NCBI GenBank assembly: GCA_002633025.1
Contig: NMRB01000209.1
Location: 257,128 to 321,127, forward strand
From: Notospermus geniculatus
Taxonomy: Eukaryota > Nemertea > Pilidiophora > Heteronemertea > Lineidae
Direction of reading: 5' to 3'
Length of the DNA stretch: 64,000 nt
Below are positions 33,844-45,061 of this stretch, one piece after another; the first letter of the stretch is position 1; each line of letters begins with the position of its first letter. The position numbers and the translations under genes are program-made. The notes under the pieces were generated by a model. It made no database searches and had not been told where the DNA came from. It worked only from the letters and a program-made list of their open reading frames with translations.

Positions 33844-34145
33844 GGCCGCCAACTTCGGCGTCCAGAGGCGTTTTTCGACGCCAATGTCCGAACGCCAGAA
33901 AAATCCCCAATGTGCTACGAATGGAATCTGGAGAACGCCGCTGGACGCCACTGAACTCCAATATCAAACATGTTTGATTTTGGACGCCTGTGAACGCCAG
34001 TGTGCACTCCCGAAGCAGCCAAGTGTGCCGATGGCAGCCAGACTTGGAGTCGGCGGCGAGGCTTTGACCAATCAGCTTGCGTCTTGATGAACTCACTGGC
34101 GTCGAGAGGCGTCGAACGCTTCTGGACGCCAGATTTGGCGGCCAG
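33842..34145. mobile_element. MITE abutting the previous one, TGGCCGCCAA
   Basis: TGGCCGCCAACTTCGGCGTC and GACGCCAGATTTGGCGGCCA ends; GAGGCGT.TTTTCGACGCC-type inner repeats. Confidence 0.6.
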
Positions 34146-34403
34146 TGTGCAGGCGGCCAATGTGCTGCTAGGTTCATTCAACTGGAAGAGGTGACTATTT
34201 CCCGAGACGAATAACATGATAGCTAGTGGGATTTCTAATAGCCATGACGGCTGTGAAAATAATCTCATCTAAATCGGAATACAACAAGTATGTACAACGT
34301 TGAATAAATGCACATTTACTTATTGTTACATTGTGTTATTTTTACACATTATTTGGATTTCACTCTTTTGAGAACAAGTAATGAAGATCCACGTACTGAG
34401 ATA

Positions 34404-34734
34404 AACTCCCTACGCCTTTGTGTACCGCGCCCCCTTCACGGTTTACCCGCTCTCCACAACTGCTTCACTTCGTAAAATTCGCCGCGTTTGGTCAACAGAT
34501 GGCGCTGAGAGTCGACCAATGAGAGCACCGAGCAACCGGTAACCAAGCTGGCCTGAGACACTTTTTCATTGGCCGAGCGGTTCGTAGCCATGGTAGCACA
34601 AGAACATCCGTTGCCAACGGGCCAAAGAGTTCTGAAAGCAGCGTGCTGATAGGCTGTAAATCTCGCGCCAGGCCATGACGCCATCTGTTGACCAAACGCG
34701 GCGACTTCCACGAAGTAAAGCAGTTGTGGAGAGC
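34404..34734. mobile_element. MITE next to the Wnt 3' end
   Basis: CTCTCCACAACTGCTTCACT (34450 on) is inverted at 34706-34733, and CGCGTTTGGTCAACAGATGG is inverted as CCATCTGTTGACCAAACGCG. The left flank carries the GTGTACCGCGCCCCC end of the 2108-2203 family. It lies within about 100 bases of the Wnt stop codon, so it may sit in the 3' UTR. Confidence 0.65.
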
Positions 34735-34837
34735 NAATACAAGTCTCTGGTGCGCCCAAGAGGTTGCAGCAGGTTACCATTCCCCTCGTCGCAATCTCAG
34801 TGGCCACGTGTCCAATCAATAACGCTGTTGTCGGAAC

Positions 34838-35299
34838 TCAATTGCAAAAATGCTCTTCAATGACTTTGGTGCATTTCTGACAAACAACCTTACAACACCA
34901 AACGAATTTACAGTCACAGTCCTCCTTGATTTCTCGTACTATCGTGTAGTACCCCCTTCCACAGCACATAAGCTTGCAACCATCCAACCCAATGCTGGTC
35001 TGGTTACACTGTCGCCCCGTTGTCCCCATCGAACCGTGAGTTGGATTGTAGTTACAATAATCCGGGGACTCTTCGAGATACACCAAGTCTTTTTTCGTCG
35101 GCCGTTTCTGCCGTTTCGATACTGGGCGTAACTTAGTCTGTTTTTTGTTGATCTTCACTTTACTGGCGCCGTCGAAACGATCTTTCAGGAAACCACCAAC
35201 CAACCTGAAACTTGGCATTGTCCTCCAGCAGATCTTGATCGAACATGATCCGGATACACCGTGACATTTACACAGGAGCTTCATGTTGTGGTGAATGCC
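34838..35299 (-). CDS. Wnt16: Wnt16-like last exon
   Basis: The acceptor GTTTCAG precedes 35299. Its 153 codons and stop run from GIHHNMKLLCKCHGVSGSC to EEHFCN. The C-terminal Wnt cysteines are complete (GLDGCKLMCCGRGY, CDCKFVWCC, CQKC). There are no lesions. Confidence 0.95.
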   Translation of the reverse strand, partial: GIHHNMKLLCKCHGVSGSCSIKICWRTMPSFRLVGGFLKDRFDGASKVKINKKQTKLRPVSKRQKRPTKKDLVYLEESPDYCNYNPTHGSMGTTGRQCNQTSIGLDGCKLMCCGRGYYTIVREIKEDCDCKFVWCCKVVCQKCTKVIEEHFCN

Positions 35300-38200
35300 C
35301 TGAAACATGCAAACAAGAGGATTGAATAGCAGGTGACCAAGAAAATACTTAAGTACCACACTCTGAAAAACTCTGCTTCATCAAAATGACCAAACTGAGT
35401 ATCTATAAAATTCGTCAAAATGACAAGTCCACGTTCGAACATAAACACGGGTTTGTCAAGACGCCAAGGACACTTTCGTCATTTTGATGAACCCTTGTTT
35501 ATGTTTGTCAAGGGTTCGTCAAAATGACGAACGTGGACTTGTCATTTTGACGAATTTAGATACTCAGTTTAGTCCACGCCCTTATGTCGTTCTGCGGAAA
35601 CATCGTGTTAGAGCAAATCTGAACCCGGGTTTAGGACCCTTATGAACCCGGCTCTAAGAAACGTCATGTTGCCAAAAATTCTTTTGCCGGTTATAGCCGC
35701 TAGGGGGCACTTTCTGGGGGAAGGGCAGAAAAGGGCAATTTTTCAATTTTCATTGCAATTGCATCTATTTACCATTCTTATTCATTTTCCATCCTCAGGA
35801 CATAAAATTCATGAGGATTTATTGTGCAATATTAGAACGACATGAATTTATTTAATAGAAAAGCCATTACATTTACATACTTTAAATGCGTTTTTCTCAG
35901 TTATTTGTTTTTTCAACAAATACACTTCGCAATACATATTTTAAAATAACCCTGCTGGTATTAGAGCAAATCTGGACCCAGGTTTAGGACCCTTGGCTAC
36001 CCAGGTTTTGGAAAAGTCATGTTGCCAAAAAATGTTTTGCTGGCAACAACCGCTAGGGCGTTTTGAATTTTGGGAACTGACTTTTTCATTGGACGCCGAT
36101 GGACGCAACAACTGAGCTTTGTACAGGAGAATGGGAGTACGATGCACAGCTAACTTTTGAACGGTTGGATTTACACCCCATAAATGTATTACCAACAGAT
36201 AGAAATATGGTGCCTCGGAATCAGATAGGCATATTCTTAATTGTTTTCAGTTGTTATGTAATAAGAGACGACTTTTTTATATAAATTAACACAAAAATGA
36301 GTCAAATGCCGTCAAAATACATAAAACGTCATTTCCAATTACGTCGCTGCTTCAAAACTCCAAAGAATAGGCTTATTTTATTCCGAGGTACTATGTTTCT
36401 ATCTGTTGGTAATACATTTATGGGGTGTAAATCCAACCGTTCAAAAGTTAGCTGTACATCGTCCCCATTCTCCTGTACAAAGCTCAGTCGTTGCGTCAAC
36501 TGACGTCCAATGATAAAGCCAGTTCCCAAAATTCAAAACGCCCTAGCGGCTGTTGCGGGCAAAAGATTTTTTGGCAACATGACTTTTCTGAAAGCTGGGT
36601 CGCCAAGGGTCCTAAACCTGGGTTCAGATTTGCTCTAACACGATGTTTCCGCAGAACGACATAAGGACGTGGACTAGTTTGGTGATAATGGAAAACGAAC
36701 CTATTAAGTTCGTCATTTTGACGAAGCAGAGTTTTTTAGTGCACATGCACCCTCAGTTGAAGATAATGGGGTGGGGTATGGTCAGAAACAGTAATGTCCT
36801 GTCCACTTACTTGTCCCACTCCCGAGCCTGGCAAAGAATGACAGCGTGCGATATCTTCAACTTAGGATTTGGTCATTTTTTCCGAGTTCAGGAATGGGAC
36901 TGGTAAGTATTAGTTTAGAGTGTCCAATGATAAACGTTCTTACAAAATGGGGAAATGGGTTGGAATTGACGCAAAATCAATGTGTACGGGCCACCCATAA
37001 AACATTCGCCGCCCAAATCCTTGAAGAAGATCCCTTCTCAAACTGATTGACATGACGTCACTCCCAAAATGGATTGCTATTGGTGTGCTCATAACAACTG
37101 CACCGGAGATGCAGGATTGTCTCAATTTGATTGGACAAGACGACTCATGAATACCGGTACAAGATTCAAGGAAAAAGCAGAGATCATAGTTGCTTACCTT
37201 TCTTCCTGCTTGATTATTCCACAGATTCATTAATCCAGTTGCACTCAGCTTCATCTCATGGCCATCCACGAATTCTTTCGTGAACCTCTCTCCGTACCTG
37301 ACATTGTGTGAGCATCCTCCCCACTCGAACTCTTGCTTCGTGTCAACATTTCGTATGTTTGGGTCACAACCGCAATGGTCGAGCTCTCCCAGGGCACAGG
37401 CTTTCGTGATGGCGTACATCACGCCGGACGACTGGATCGAATAGATGTAAGCAGTCTCTCGGCTCTCTGAAAAACATCAGAAAATTATTGCAGAAGTGTT
37501 GAATAATGGTGATCTGTATGCAAACGCCAATAGTGAGTTTTCGCAAATCTGACGAAACACGAAGTAGGCCTACGAAATACGAAATTGGACTTAATTTCCA
37601 TGACGTAATGTATTTCATGGTTGGTACATGTACCACAAATATCGCCTGCTGCAAGAGCGTCCTTCAGCGTATGACGTAAGACCGACAGAGTTACGGTGTA
37701 TATTAAACTTTGAAATTATCTACTTTCGTTTCCACTTCGTAGATACAAATTAGAAATTCAAAAATTGAAGGCGCACCATAACCTCTCTCGGTCTTACATG
37801 ATATGCTAAAAGCCGCATTGGCGGCAGGGACATTTGTGGTAGCAACAATCCCCAAAATACATTAGATCATGGAAATGAAGTTGAAGTTCGTATTTCGTAC
37901 TTTCTGTTTCGTCAGACTTGCGAAACCTCGCTATTTACTGTTCCCGAACGCAGTCGAATTTGTACGCTCCTTCCCTTCTCCGCTCCGCCGGGTTCGTCAT
38001 CAAAGAATCCACCACGGCCAAGGAAATATCCAGTGAGGTAAGACGAGCAAGGCCAAAATACTTAGAGGCAGCATTTTAGTGCATATTGATGTGGTTACTA
38101 TCACGGAATTGGTGGCATGAGGATACAACTTGGCATCATTTTTTTAAGTAAAATTTCATCAATGTCAACATTTGATCCAGAATACATGAGTTCATGGTTA

Positions 38201-41200
38201 CTAGCGCCACCTGTTGTGCATTGGCAGTACTGTTAGTAGCCTAACAGCAAGTTGCCTCTAGATGCCCTTTAAAGTTTAGTTTATCGGAGAAGGTATACAG
38301 TAAGTCAAAGATGCTGATAGCAGAAAAGGAAACGAGGGGTATAAAATTACAGAAAACTAGGAGGTAGGCCTAGCCTATGTCAGGATGGTGAATAGAATGG
38401 TGGGAGAAAAACCTGACAATCAGTCATGTCCCATCGGTTCCTAAACATGCGGAACTAACAACCTACACGTTCTTCGAACCTGCTGCTTGAAATGAAGCTT
38501 AGGTTCGCATATCTTCAGGATGTCGAAGAGATTGACACCTGTCTTGTTTGTGGAGATAGCTATCTGACATATCTCCATGTTCTTGCCCCAAACAGTGCTG
38601 GTTTGGTAATGAAAACAACATGATCAGCGATCGCATTTAGGTTCGCCTAAACTACAATTGTTCAAACCGGATGTAGGGAAGTTTTTGACCGGAAGTCGTT
38701 TACAGTTTCATAGATCATGTGTATGGGCGTATTTTATGACAAAGATTTAGGCTTATGACCGTCTTACACATCCTGAGAACATCAGGGGTTCTTAGCGCTC
38801 GCTCCCTTCGTCACCGCGCACAAACGTTGTGCGGTGACGAAGGGAGCGAGCGCTGAGAACCCCGATGTTCTCAGGATGGTCTTACATCAACGGCTTCTCG
38901 ATCTGCTACTAACACTGAAAGCCTTTGCATCGGCAATCTGACTAAAATAGGTTAGGCATCCCCAGAATATCTATCATGTTAGGTATTTTCATGCCTAATA
39001 TTTCTAGGCAATGCCTATTGGGCATTTTGCCCAATCTTTACATGAGGTGATCTGTTCACAGTAATCTTTCGTCTGCAAATGGTGACTGCTACCCTTCTTT
39101 GCCAGTAGGTTCGCAAGGCAAAGTTCTTCATCCAGACCATCGGCATGCGGTTCGCAAGGCAAAGTTCTTCATCCTGACCATCAGCATGGTTCTTCGCAAG
39201 GCAAAGTTCTTCATCCTGACTCTCAGCATGCGGTTCGCAAGGCAAAGCTCTTCATCCTGACCATCAGCATGCTGTTTGCAAGGCAAATTCTTCAGCCTGA
39301 CCCTCAGCATGCGGTTCGCAAGGCAAAGTTGTTCATCGTTTCTACATGCCAGATCANGACCCTCAGCATGCGGTTCGCAAGGCAAAGTTCTTCAATCTGA
39401 CCCTCAGCATGGTTCGGAAGGCAAAGTTCTTCATCCTGACCCTCAGCATGCGGTTCGCAAGGCAAAGTTCTTCATTCTGACCCTCAGCATGCGGTTCACA
39501 AGGCGAAGTTCTTCGGCCTGACCCTCAGCATGCTGTTCGCAAGGCAAAGTTCATCATCGGTTCCACATGTCAGATCAAGCATGTGGGAGCCACGGTGGTA
39601 GTGGTTCGGGTCTCCGACTAGCGGTCAGAGGGTCCCGGGTTCGAATTCCACTGGGCGTGAGACTTTGGGCAGGTCTCTTTGCCTTATTGGCCTCTCTCCA
39701 CCCACGTGTATAAATGGATACCGGTCGGAAATGCTCGGATTGTAGCGCTGAATGAGCAGCTCATCTGAGTTCTACCGAAAGGTTTCAGGATAGACTGGGG
39801 TTAAAGTGTAAAGTCGGATGACACCTCTACCGTTGTTGATATCAGACTATAAACCCAAACTTTAACTTTAACTTTAACTTTAACTTTTAGGCCCTACATG
39901 TATCTTGCTTGCAAAACGATAGCATGAACTTTGCTTACAAGACAGCCGCTTGAAAGAGTAACTAGAAGTTTCGGCGAAGTAGCTGTTTCTGGAAGCAAGC
40001 CGAAGACCAATCAGCGATTTCGTGAAGGCTGACGGCTCGGCAGACATCGGACTTTATTGGATATGTCAGAATCAATCGGTTCGATCGTCACGCTCTAACA
40101 TTTACACAAGAACTAATTAGAACCTGCCGAGCGAATCTTCGGCGGCTAGTGATACCCGGCATCATAACCAAGACATTGGCGTATCAAGCGACTTCGGTTT
40201 CCTCGCCCTGCGTCTGTTTGTGTTTGCAATGGTTTCTTATCCGCGTTTCGCCGAGTTAACATCGGAACATTCGGCCATTCTATACCCAAGACAGAGATAG
40301 TGCTCAGCAGTTGCCTCCTTGGGAGCTAATTAAAGGTTGGTGATATTCGGTATGATATCTGTGGTTTTTACCTGAGGTTGGAACACCACCATTGCTGAAT
40401 GCAGCCAGTGCGATCCTAAGATCTTCTGATACAGAACTGATTCTGTGGTTAACTTCTCGAAACTTCTGCATTGACGGAGAAGAAAGTGTAATGGACTGAG
40501 ATTCTCCAGTCGAAACCTAAACACCACCCGCAGTTTCAAACCGCTACCCACTTTACATTACCCGCGTCTATATACCTATGGCCAGCTGAACACTGGGGAC
40601 GAGTGTAGTCGAACCGTGCATGGGTGACTGATAGTTCTGGGAAAGAAGGACATGAAGGACCCGCATTACGGCCAAGGGGTTTTCGTGCGGGAAGGTGAGG
40701 TTTCTGACATGACAGAGTTTTCGCAAAGTCCAGAAACGCCAGTGCGAACGTCTGTCCTTTTGTTCGGTGCTCTCTTCGTGGCATCGAACAATGGGTTTGG
40801 CGTTCGCGAAAACTCCCTATTGTCTCAGCTTCGTAAAGGGTGATCATCGCGCGATTAAGACATTAGGGCCGTTCAGACGACGAGCCAAAAAACATATTCA
40901 GATTCAATCCGATTGGATCCGATCGACCCGCATCTGGTCTCATTTGCGTTTAGACGAGATTTGAATGTGGTCGTATGTGGTCNCGAGGCTAGGTGAATCA
41001 GCGGTGTGCACTTGGCAGCAACGAGACAAACGAAGGTTAAGCGAAGGGAGGTGATAATAGCTAAGTGCTTTGTAAAGCTAGGAATCCACTGCTGATTTTC
41101 TGCGTTGCGACTTGCTTTGCAACCTGCGACTCGCGACTGAATACGAACACAAGGAACTGACACCGGTCGCCGACCGGTTGCCGACTGAAATTGACCACAT

Positions 41201-42297
41201 CTTTTCCATTGGCGGAAATCACGTCTAGCTGGTCCACTGCGGCGATCGAGTGCCCAGTTGCAACGCAACCCAGTTGCAAAGCGAGTCGCAACGCAAAATC
41301 AGCTAGAAAATCAATGGTGGATTCCCCGCTTAAGTGGCCACAGCGTCAGGCGTTATAATCTACGATGTCCATCTACATGTAACTGCATGCAGCTACATGT
41401 GTGTAAAGACCTCGGGACTTGCTGTGGAATGGCAGGAACCCTTTTCTGGATAAAACCAGTTCTGAACCTTAAAGGGTTTTACAGGTCGACATTGCATCTT
41501 GAAGCAACTCGACGGATCCGTCGCAGATCACAAAAAACCACCACGCGCAGGTCGACATTTCAGCGATTGAGAGGAACTCGGAGCAACTGGCAGTTACCTC
41601 GAACAGCACGCTCATGTCGACAGCGCGTCTTCCATGCCCTCGGTCCATTCCACTGCCGCCATTTTCCTTTTTCGGTACACGTCACGTGATTTTCAATGAA
41701 ATATTCCCGTACAAGCAACTGATCCGTCGCAAGCAGGCGCAGGTCGACGGATCTGGAGACAACTAGTCGCCGAAAAGTAGAACATGGGCAACTCGAAGCA
41801 ACTCACGGCAACTAGCGGATCCGGCAGTTACATGTACTCGGTGACGCAAGTGCGCGCTCAGGTCGACAAAATCGGCAACTGATCAGTCCATCGCCGGAAC
41901 GATAGTATAGTTGCTTCAGGACGAACGTCAACCTGTAAGCCCCTTTATAGATTGTGGCACGCTCCTTCGCACATGTAGGCCTAAAAACCTATACTGCGAA
42001 TCCCAATCCTGTTGTTGACAGCCAGAAAAGAATGAATGCATGCACAGCGACGACTTACTTATATTGAGCACTTTGCCAAAGACTGTGGTTTCATTGAATG
42101 TTGTACAGTTCCAGCGCCTGTCCCTGAACTGATGCTGACACTCGTCAATTCCCATGGAAGCCCCATCGCTAATCACATCCAGCATATTGCGCGATGTGCG
42201 ACAAAGTTCCCTCTGTCTGGGCGCAAGGAACGGCATCGACTCGCAGTCTAATAACCGTGTATCCGTCTCTAATGCTGAACTGGCAATCCCTAAATAC
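34838..42297 (-). CDS. Wnt16: Wnt ligand, Wnt16-like; exon 1 not found
   Basis: Three minus-strand exons (42059-42297, 37198-37466, 34838-35299) join in phase to give the mature part of a secreted Wnt. The start of exon 2 (YLGIASSALETD) and the segment PRQRELCR before the conserved ECQHQFRDRRWNC resemble vertebrate WNT16, as do KRPTKKDLVYLEESPDYC and CDCKFVWCC near the end; this is recollection, not an alignment. The core CHGVSGSC carries the serine that Porcupine modifies with palmitoleate (16th residue of the last exon). Two N-glycosylation sequons (NCT, NQT) are present. The usual LHNN is LWNN here. The first exon, with signal peptide, should end in TG to complete a Trp codon; I did not find it between 42298 and 64000. 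Wnt membership is certain; the subfamily is probable. Confidence 0.9.
35361..36737. mobile_element. nested foldback complex in the last Wnt intron
   Basis: The outer ends AACTCTGCTTCATCAAAATG (near 35368) and GTCATTTTGACGAAGCAGAG (near 36713) are inverted. Inside them lie a hairpin built on TCGTCAAAATGACAAGTCCA (about 35410-35575), then an inverted pair starting GTCCACGCCCTTATGTCGTT (35572) and ending near 36675, and then a long foldback with arms 35958-36215 and 36383-36640. Confidence 0.7.
36750..36925. mobile_element. MITE, CCTAAGTTGAAGATA family, copy 1
   Basis: Shares TGTCCACTTACTTGTCCCAC and CTTAGGATTTGGTCATTTT with 55318-55530 in reverse orientation. It directly adjoins the nested complex. 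Confidence 0.6.
37198..37466 (-). CDS. Wnt16: Wnt16-like exon 3
   Basis: The acceptor TTTTTCAG precedes 37466 and the donor is AAG then GTAAGC at 37198. It reads (K)SRETAYIYSIQSSGVMYAIT, then the cysteine-rich CGCD and FEWGGCSHNVRYGERF, FVDGHE and LWNNQAGRK. It ends in phase 0. Confidence 0.93.
37531..37933. mobile_element. TAGGGAG..TTCGCAAATCTG MITE, copy 2
   Basis: TAGTGAGTTTTCGCAAATC and GCGAAACCTCGCTA ends. It lies in Wnt intron 2, just upstream of exon 3 in gene order. Confidence 0.8.
38057..38272. mobile_element. diverged TTAA element, CTCTAGAGGCAGC family
   Basis: CTTAGAGGCAGC at the left and GTTGCCTCTAGATGCCCTTTAA at the right (split over 38251-38272) recall the 162-bp element at 5310 and 55648, with a different interior. 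It lies in Wnt intron 2. Confidence 0.45.
38770..38877. repeat. near-perfect palindrome, 3-base loop
   Basis: Left arm ATCCTGAGAACATCAGGGGT onward mirrors the right arm, through GCGCTCGCTCCCTTCGTCAC, to a centre at ACAAACGTTGT. Each arm is about 52 bases with two or three mismatches. It lies in Wnt intron 2. Confidence 0.8.
39106..39556 (+). repeat. minisatellite, about 40-bp unit
   Basis: About 11 units built on CATGCGGTTCGCAAGGCAAA followed by GTTCTTCATCCTGACC(A/C)TCAG. The apparent open frames on both strands only reflect the period. An N at 39357 lies in the array. It is in Wnt intron 2. Confidence 0.9.
39584..39888 (+). mobile_element. tRNA-headed CORE-type SINE, copy 1
   Basis: The head has A-box-like GTGGTTCGGGT and B-box GGTTCGAATTCC. 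The middle GAGACTTTGGGCAGGTCTCT and GTGTATAAATGG echo the CORE domain of MIR-type SINEs. It ends in (ACTTTA)n. Same orientation and architecture as 62381-62672. Confidence 0.75.
40711..40820. mobile_element. short TAGGGAGTTTTCGCAAAG MITE, copy 3
   Basis: ACAGAGTTTTCGCAAAG left and TTCGCGAAAACTCCCTA right; slightly shortened right arm. It lies in Wnt intron 2. Confidence 0.7.
41073..41337. mobile_element. MITE, AGGAATCCACTGCTGATTTT family, copy 1
   Basis: TAGGAATCCACTGCTGATTT left, inverted as AATCAATGGTGGATTCCCC right. Interior GTTGCGACTTGCTTTGCAAC is inverted as GTTGCAAAGCGAGTCGCAAC. It is in Wnt intron 2. Confidence 0.6.
42059..42297 (-). CDS. Wnt16: Wnt16-like exon 2
   Basis: The acceptor TTTGCAG precedes 42297 and the donor is ATAA then GTAAGT at 42059. 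One base completes a codon from exon 1, 79 codons follow, and one base is left. It contains ECQHQFRDRRWNC and VFGKVLNI. Confidence 0.92.
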
Positions 42298-42469
42298 CTG
42301 CAAAGATAAAGACAGGAAAAAATAAAAATTTGGAAATTCAGTGCCTTGAGAAAGTTTGATCAAACTGACAGACGGTTGTTGACAGACCGTCGCGTTGTTG
42401 CACTGCACAGTCCCCAGTTTCTGCGCATCAGAAATTTGGTGAGTAAGCTCTTAGTTACGTTTGGGACAT

Positions 42470-42880
42470 TAGCGAGGTTTCGCAAATCTGACGAAACACG
42501 AAGTACGAAATACGAAATTCAACTTCATTTCCATGGACAGGACCTAATGTATTTCTGGAGATGGTTGGTACCACAAATGTCCCTGCCGCCAGTGCGTCTT
42601 TTAGCATATCATGTAAGATCGAGAGAGTTATGGTGCATCTTGAATTTTTTAATTTCCACTTATCTACGAAGTGTAAACGAAAGATAAATTTCAAACTTTA
42701 ATATACGTGTACACTGTAACTCTATCGGGGTCTAACGTCATACGCTAAAAGACGCTCATGCCGCAGGTGATATTTGTGGTACCAACCATCTCCTGAAATA
42801 CCGGCACATTAAGTCATGGAAATGAAGCCCAATTTCGTATTTCGTTCTTCGTCTTTCGTCAGATTTGCGAAACCTCACTA
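42470..42880. mobile_element. TAGGGAG..TTCGCAAATCTG MITE, copy 3
   Basis: TAGCGAGGTTTCGCAAATC and GATTTGCGAAACCTCACTA ends. Just upstream of Wnt exon 2. Confidence 0.8.
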
Positions 42881-43369
42881 ATAAACACGGTTAAGAAGTA
42901 CATGTACATGTATGGGAAGTCGCAATGGTCATCCCGCTCCGGTGACTATCACGACGCAATTCGTTCAACGTCACATTCTATTCCATCCGCGACGCAACCT
43001 CTCTAATAAAGGAAACAATATCGGCTATCATACTCTGAAAAATATCATGTTCTTCTCGTTTAGCGACGGCAATCACTACGAACTACCTGCCAGACGAAAA
43101 ACATCTTGGGAGGATTGCTGAAACCCAATATCATTGCTCCTTAATCAATTCTTTGCTTTTTTGATAAACTTTCTCGGAATGGATCAATGTTCGCTTTGTT
43201 GTCACAAGAGATTAATGGCCGGGTTCCCGAGAACTTATTTGAGTCAAAAAGAATACGGTACCAAGAATACGTGACTTTACAATTGTCACGAATGATGGAT
43301 GATCAAACTNTCCTTCGGTAGGTGTTTCGGTCCGTGTTATCGCTTCACTGATTGGTTGAACGCTTCCCG

Positions 43370-43800
43370 ACGCGCGGCTTACGCGCTAGTCTGTCACCGC
43401 CTTTAGGCGCTGACAGCTTAGCGCGAACGCGGCGCGTTCCGTAAGCGACGCGTTTGCTGCTCTCGATCACTTTCTATGCATTTCCTTCATACGTGACAGA
43501 CTACTGCGTGCGCGAAGCGAGGCTACGCGTTGTTCCGCACTCGATCAACTGGCCGAGCGATTTTTAGGCAATGCGCATTCGTTTCGCTGACCTTATATGG
43601 AAACCAATACAAAAGGGAGGCTTTGAATTTGAATGCCCTATTCAACAATTTTCAGATGCGTGATTTCATATAATACACGCGCGTGTGCGATGAACGCACT
43701 AGTCTGTCACGGTCCCGCGTTTTTTGCTGCTTCGCGCACGTGCTGCTTCGCTAACGCGCGCGGACGCACGCGCTAGTCTGTCACCGCCTTTAGTTTAGTT
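43370..43800. mobile_element. GC-rich inverted-repeat element, CGCTAGTCTGTCACCGCC
   Basis: CGCGCTAGTCTGTCACCGCC occurs at both 43378 and 43780, with many CGCG-rich inverted words between (GCGCGAACGCG, GTGACAGACTACTGCG). The CpG richness contrasts with the flanks. Structure may be two overlapping elements. Confidence 0.5.
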
Positions 43801-44186
43801 GGCCGGCCGCAGAAATAAACCACCCTATTACCATAATTCGAGGGTACTATCTATTCATGCTATTACACAACGTTGTATGACCTAATTTCATGCAAACAAG
43901 ACGTGGCGCACCGGAGGGCTTGGCCATTGAACAACTGATAGTGACCCTGCTGACCAATCATGAAGCAGGATTTTAATGAGTTTGTAACCTATGTTTATAA
44001 GTGCCCATACGTCCGCTCACTCGCCGTGGCAGAGCTTGCATAATCCCGTGGACTCCTCATTTGTAGAGTCCTCATAATCATAAGTCTTTAGGTCGGTTTT
44101 AACGTTGGCTCGTGGAGGATACCTATAAGGACGTACACTTCTTATTCATGGGCGTAGGAGTTTCCAAAAACATACATAGTTTTTTT

Positions 44187-44367
44187 TACTTTTCACAGAC
44201 TCCTTCATCAAGCTTATTAACAACTCTATATCCACCAATGGCAAAGATGTGGTCAATTTCAGTCGGCAATCGGCGGTGACTGGCATCACTTCCTTCAATC
44301 GCAGGTAGCAAGTTGCAAAGCAAGTCGCAACGCAGAAAATCAGCACAGCAGTGGATTCCTAGCTTTA
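44187..44367. mobile_element. MITE, AGGAATCCACTGCTGATTTT family, truncated copy 2
   Basis: Contains GTTGCAAAGCAAGTCGCAAC and AGTGGATTCCTAGCTTT, plus the centre AAGATGTGGTCAATTTCAGT shared inverted with copy 1. Confidence 0.55.
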
Positions 44368-44675
44368 AGGGTTACACCACTTAATTCCTACACCATCTCG
44401 CGGGAAGGTATCTTTAAATCATCAAGAATTCCTCCGATGTGTGGGCTTCAGTTGAACTGGTGAAAAGACATTTCCTCCCCATCCCTCACACTGAAAGCCA
44501 CTTGTTTGAAATGCTTGCTACGGCATACCTACCTGAGTGCATCTGGACATTATTTCTGTGCGTTCAGTATGCATACCGTCACGCTACATTAACCTTCTTG
44601 CTGAAGCGTCATAAGCAAAATAAATAGTATTGACGGCAACTGATGACGTCAGGTGTGAGGCTGTGAATGGACCTT

Positions 44676-44924
44676 AAAGGAGTTAGACGCCGAAGTTGTA
44701 AACAAGCTGGTTTGTTTACAAATATGGTCGGCAAACTAGTTTTATTCCTTCGTGCAGGTGGCAGCACCCGTGATCGTTAGACTGGTTCCCGGTCCGATGC
44801 AACTCACTCACGATATTCACGTCAGTACATATCACCGACAATAGGTGGCAGCACCGCAGGCGTCCGTGGATAGAGAACCAGTGCAGTGATTGTTTACAAC
44901 TTCGGCGTCTAACTCCTTTAACTC
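44676..44924. mobile_element. MITE, AAAGGAGTTAGACGCCGAAG
   Basis: Exact inverted ends of about 30 bases: AAAGGAGTTAGACGCCGAAG TTGTAAACAA and complement. Confidence 0.75.
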
Positions 44925-45061
44925 AAATTGCACAAGTCTTTGCAGGACAATATTATAGGAGGGTCCAGGCTGGGCCATGTGGGATGTCATTCCTGGCTCT
45001 TCAGTCCATCGCGTGGTACAGGAAGCCGTGGTGCCGTGTACCTTATGCCTTACAACGGCAA

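Noticed and set aside
39015-39521. Repetitive protein frames of the MRVRMKNFAL type on the minus strand
   Set aside because: They are translations of the 40-bp minisatellite, broken by indels between units.
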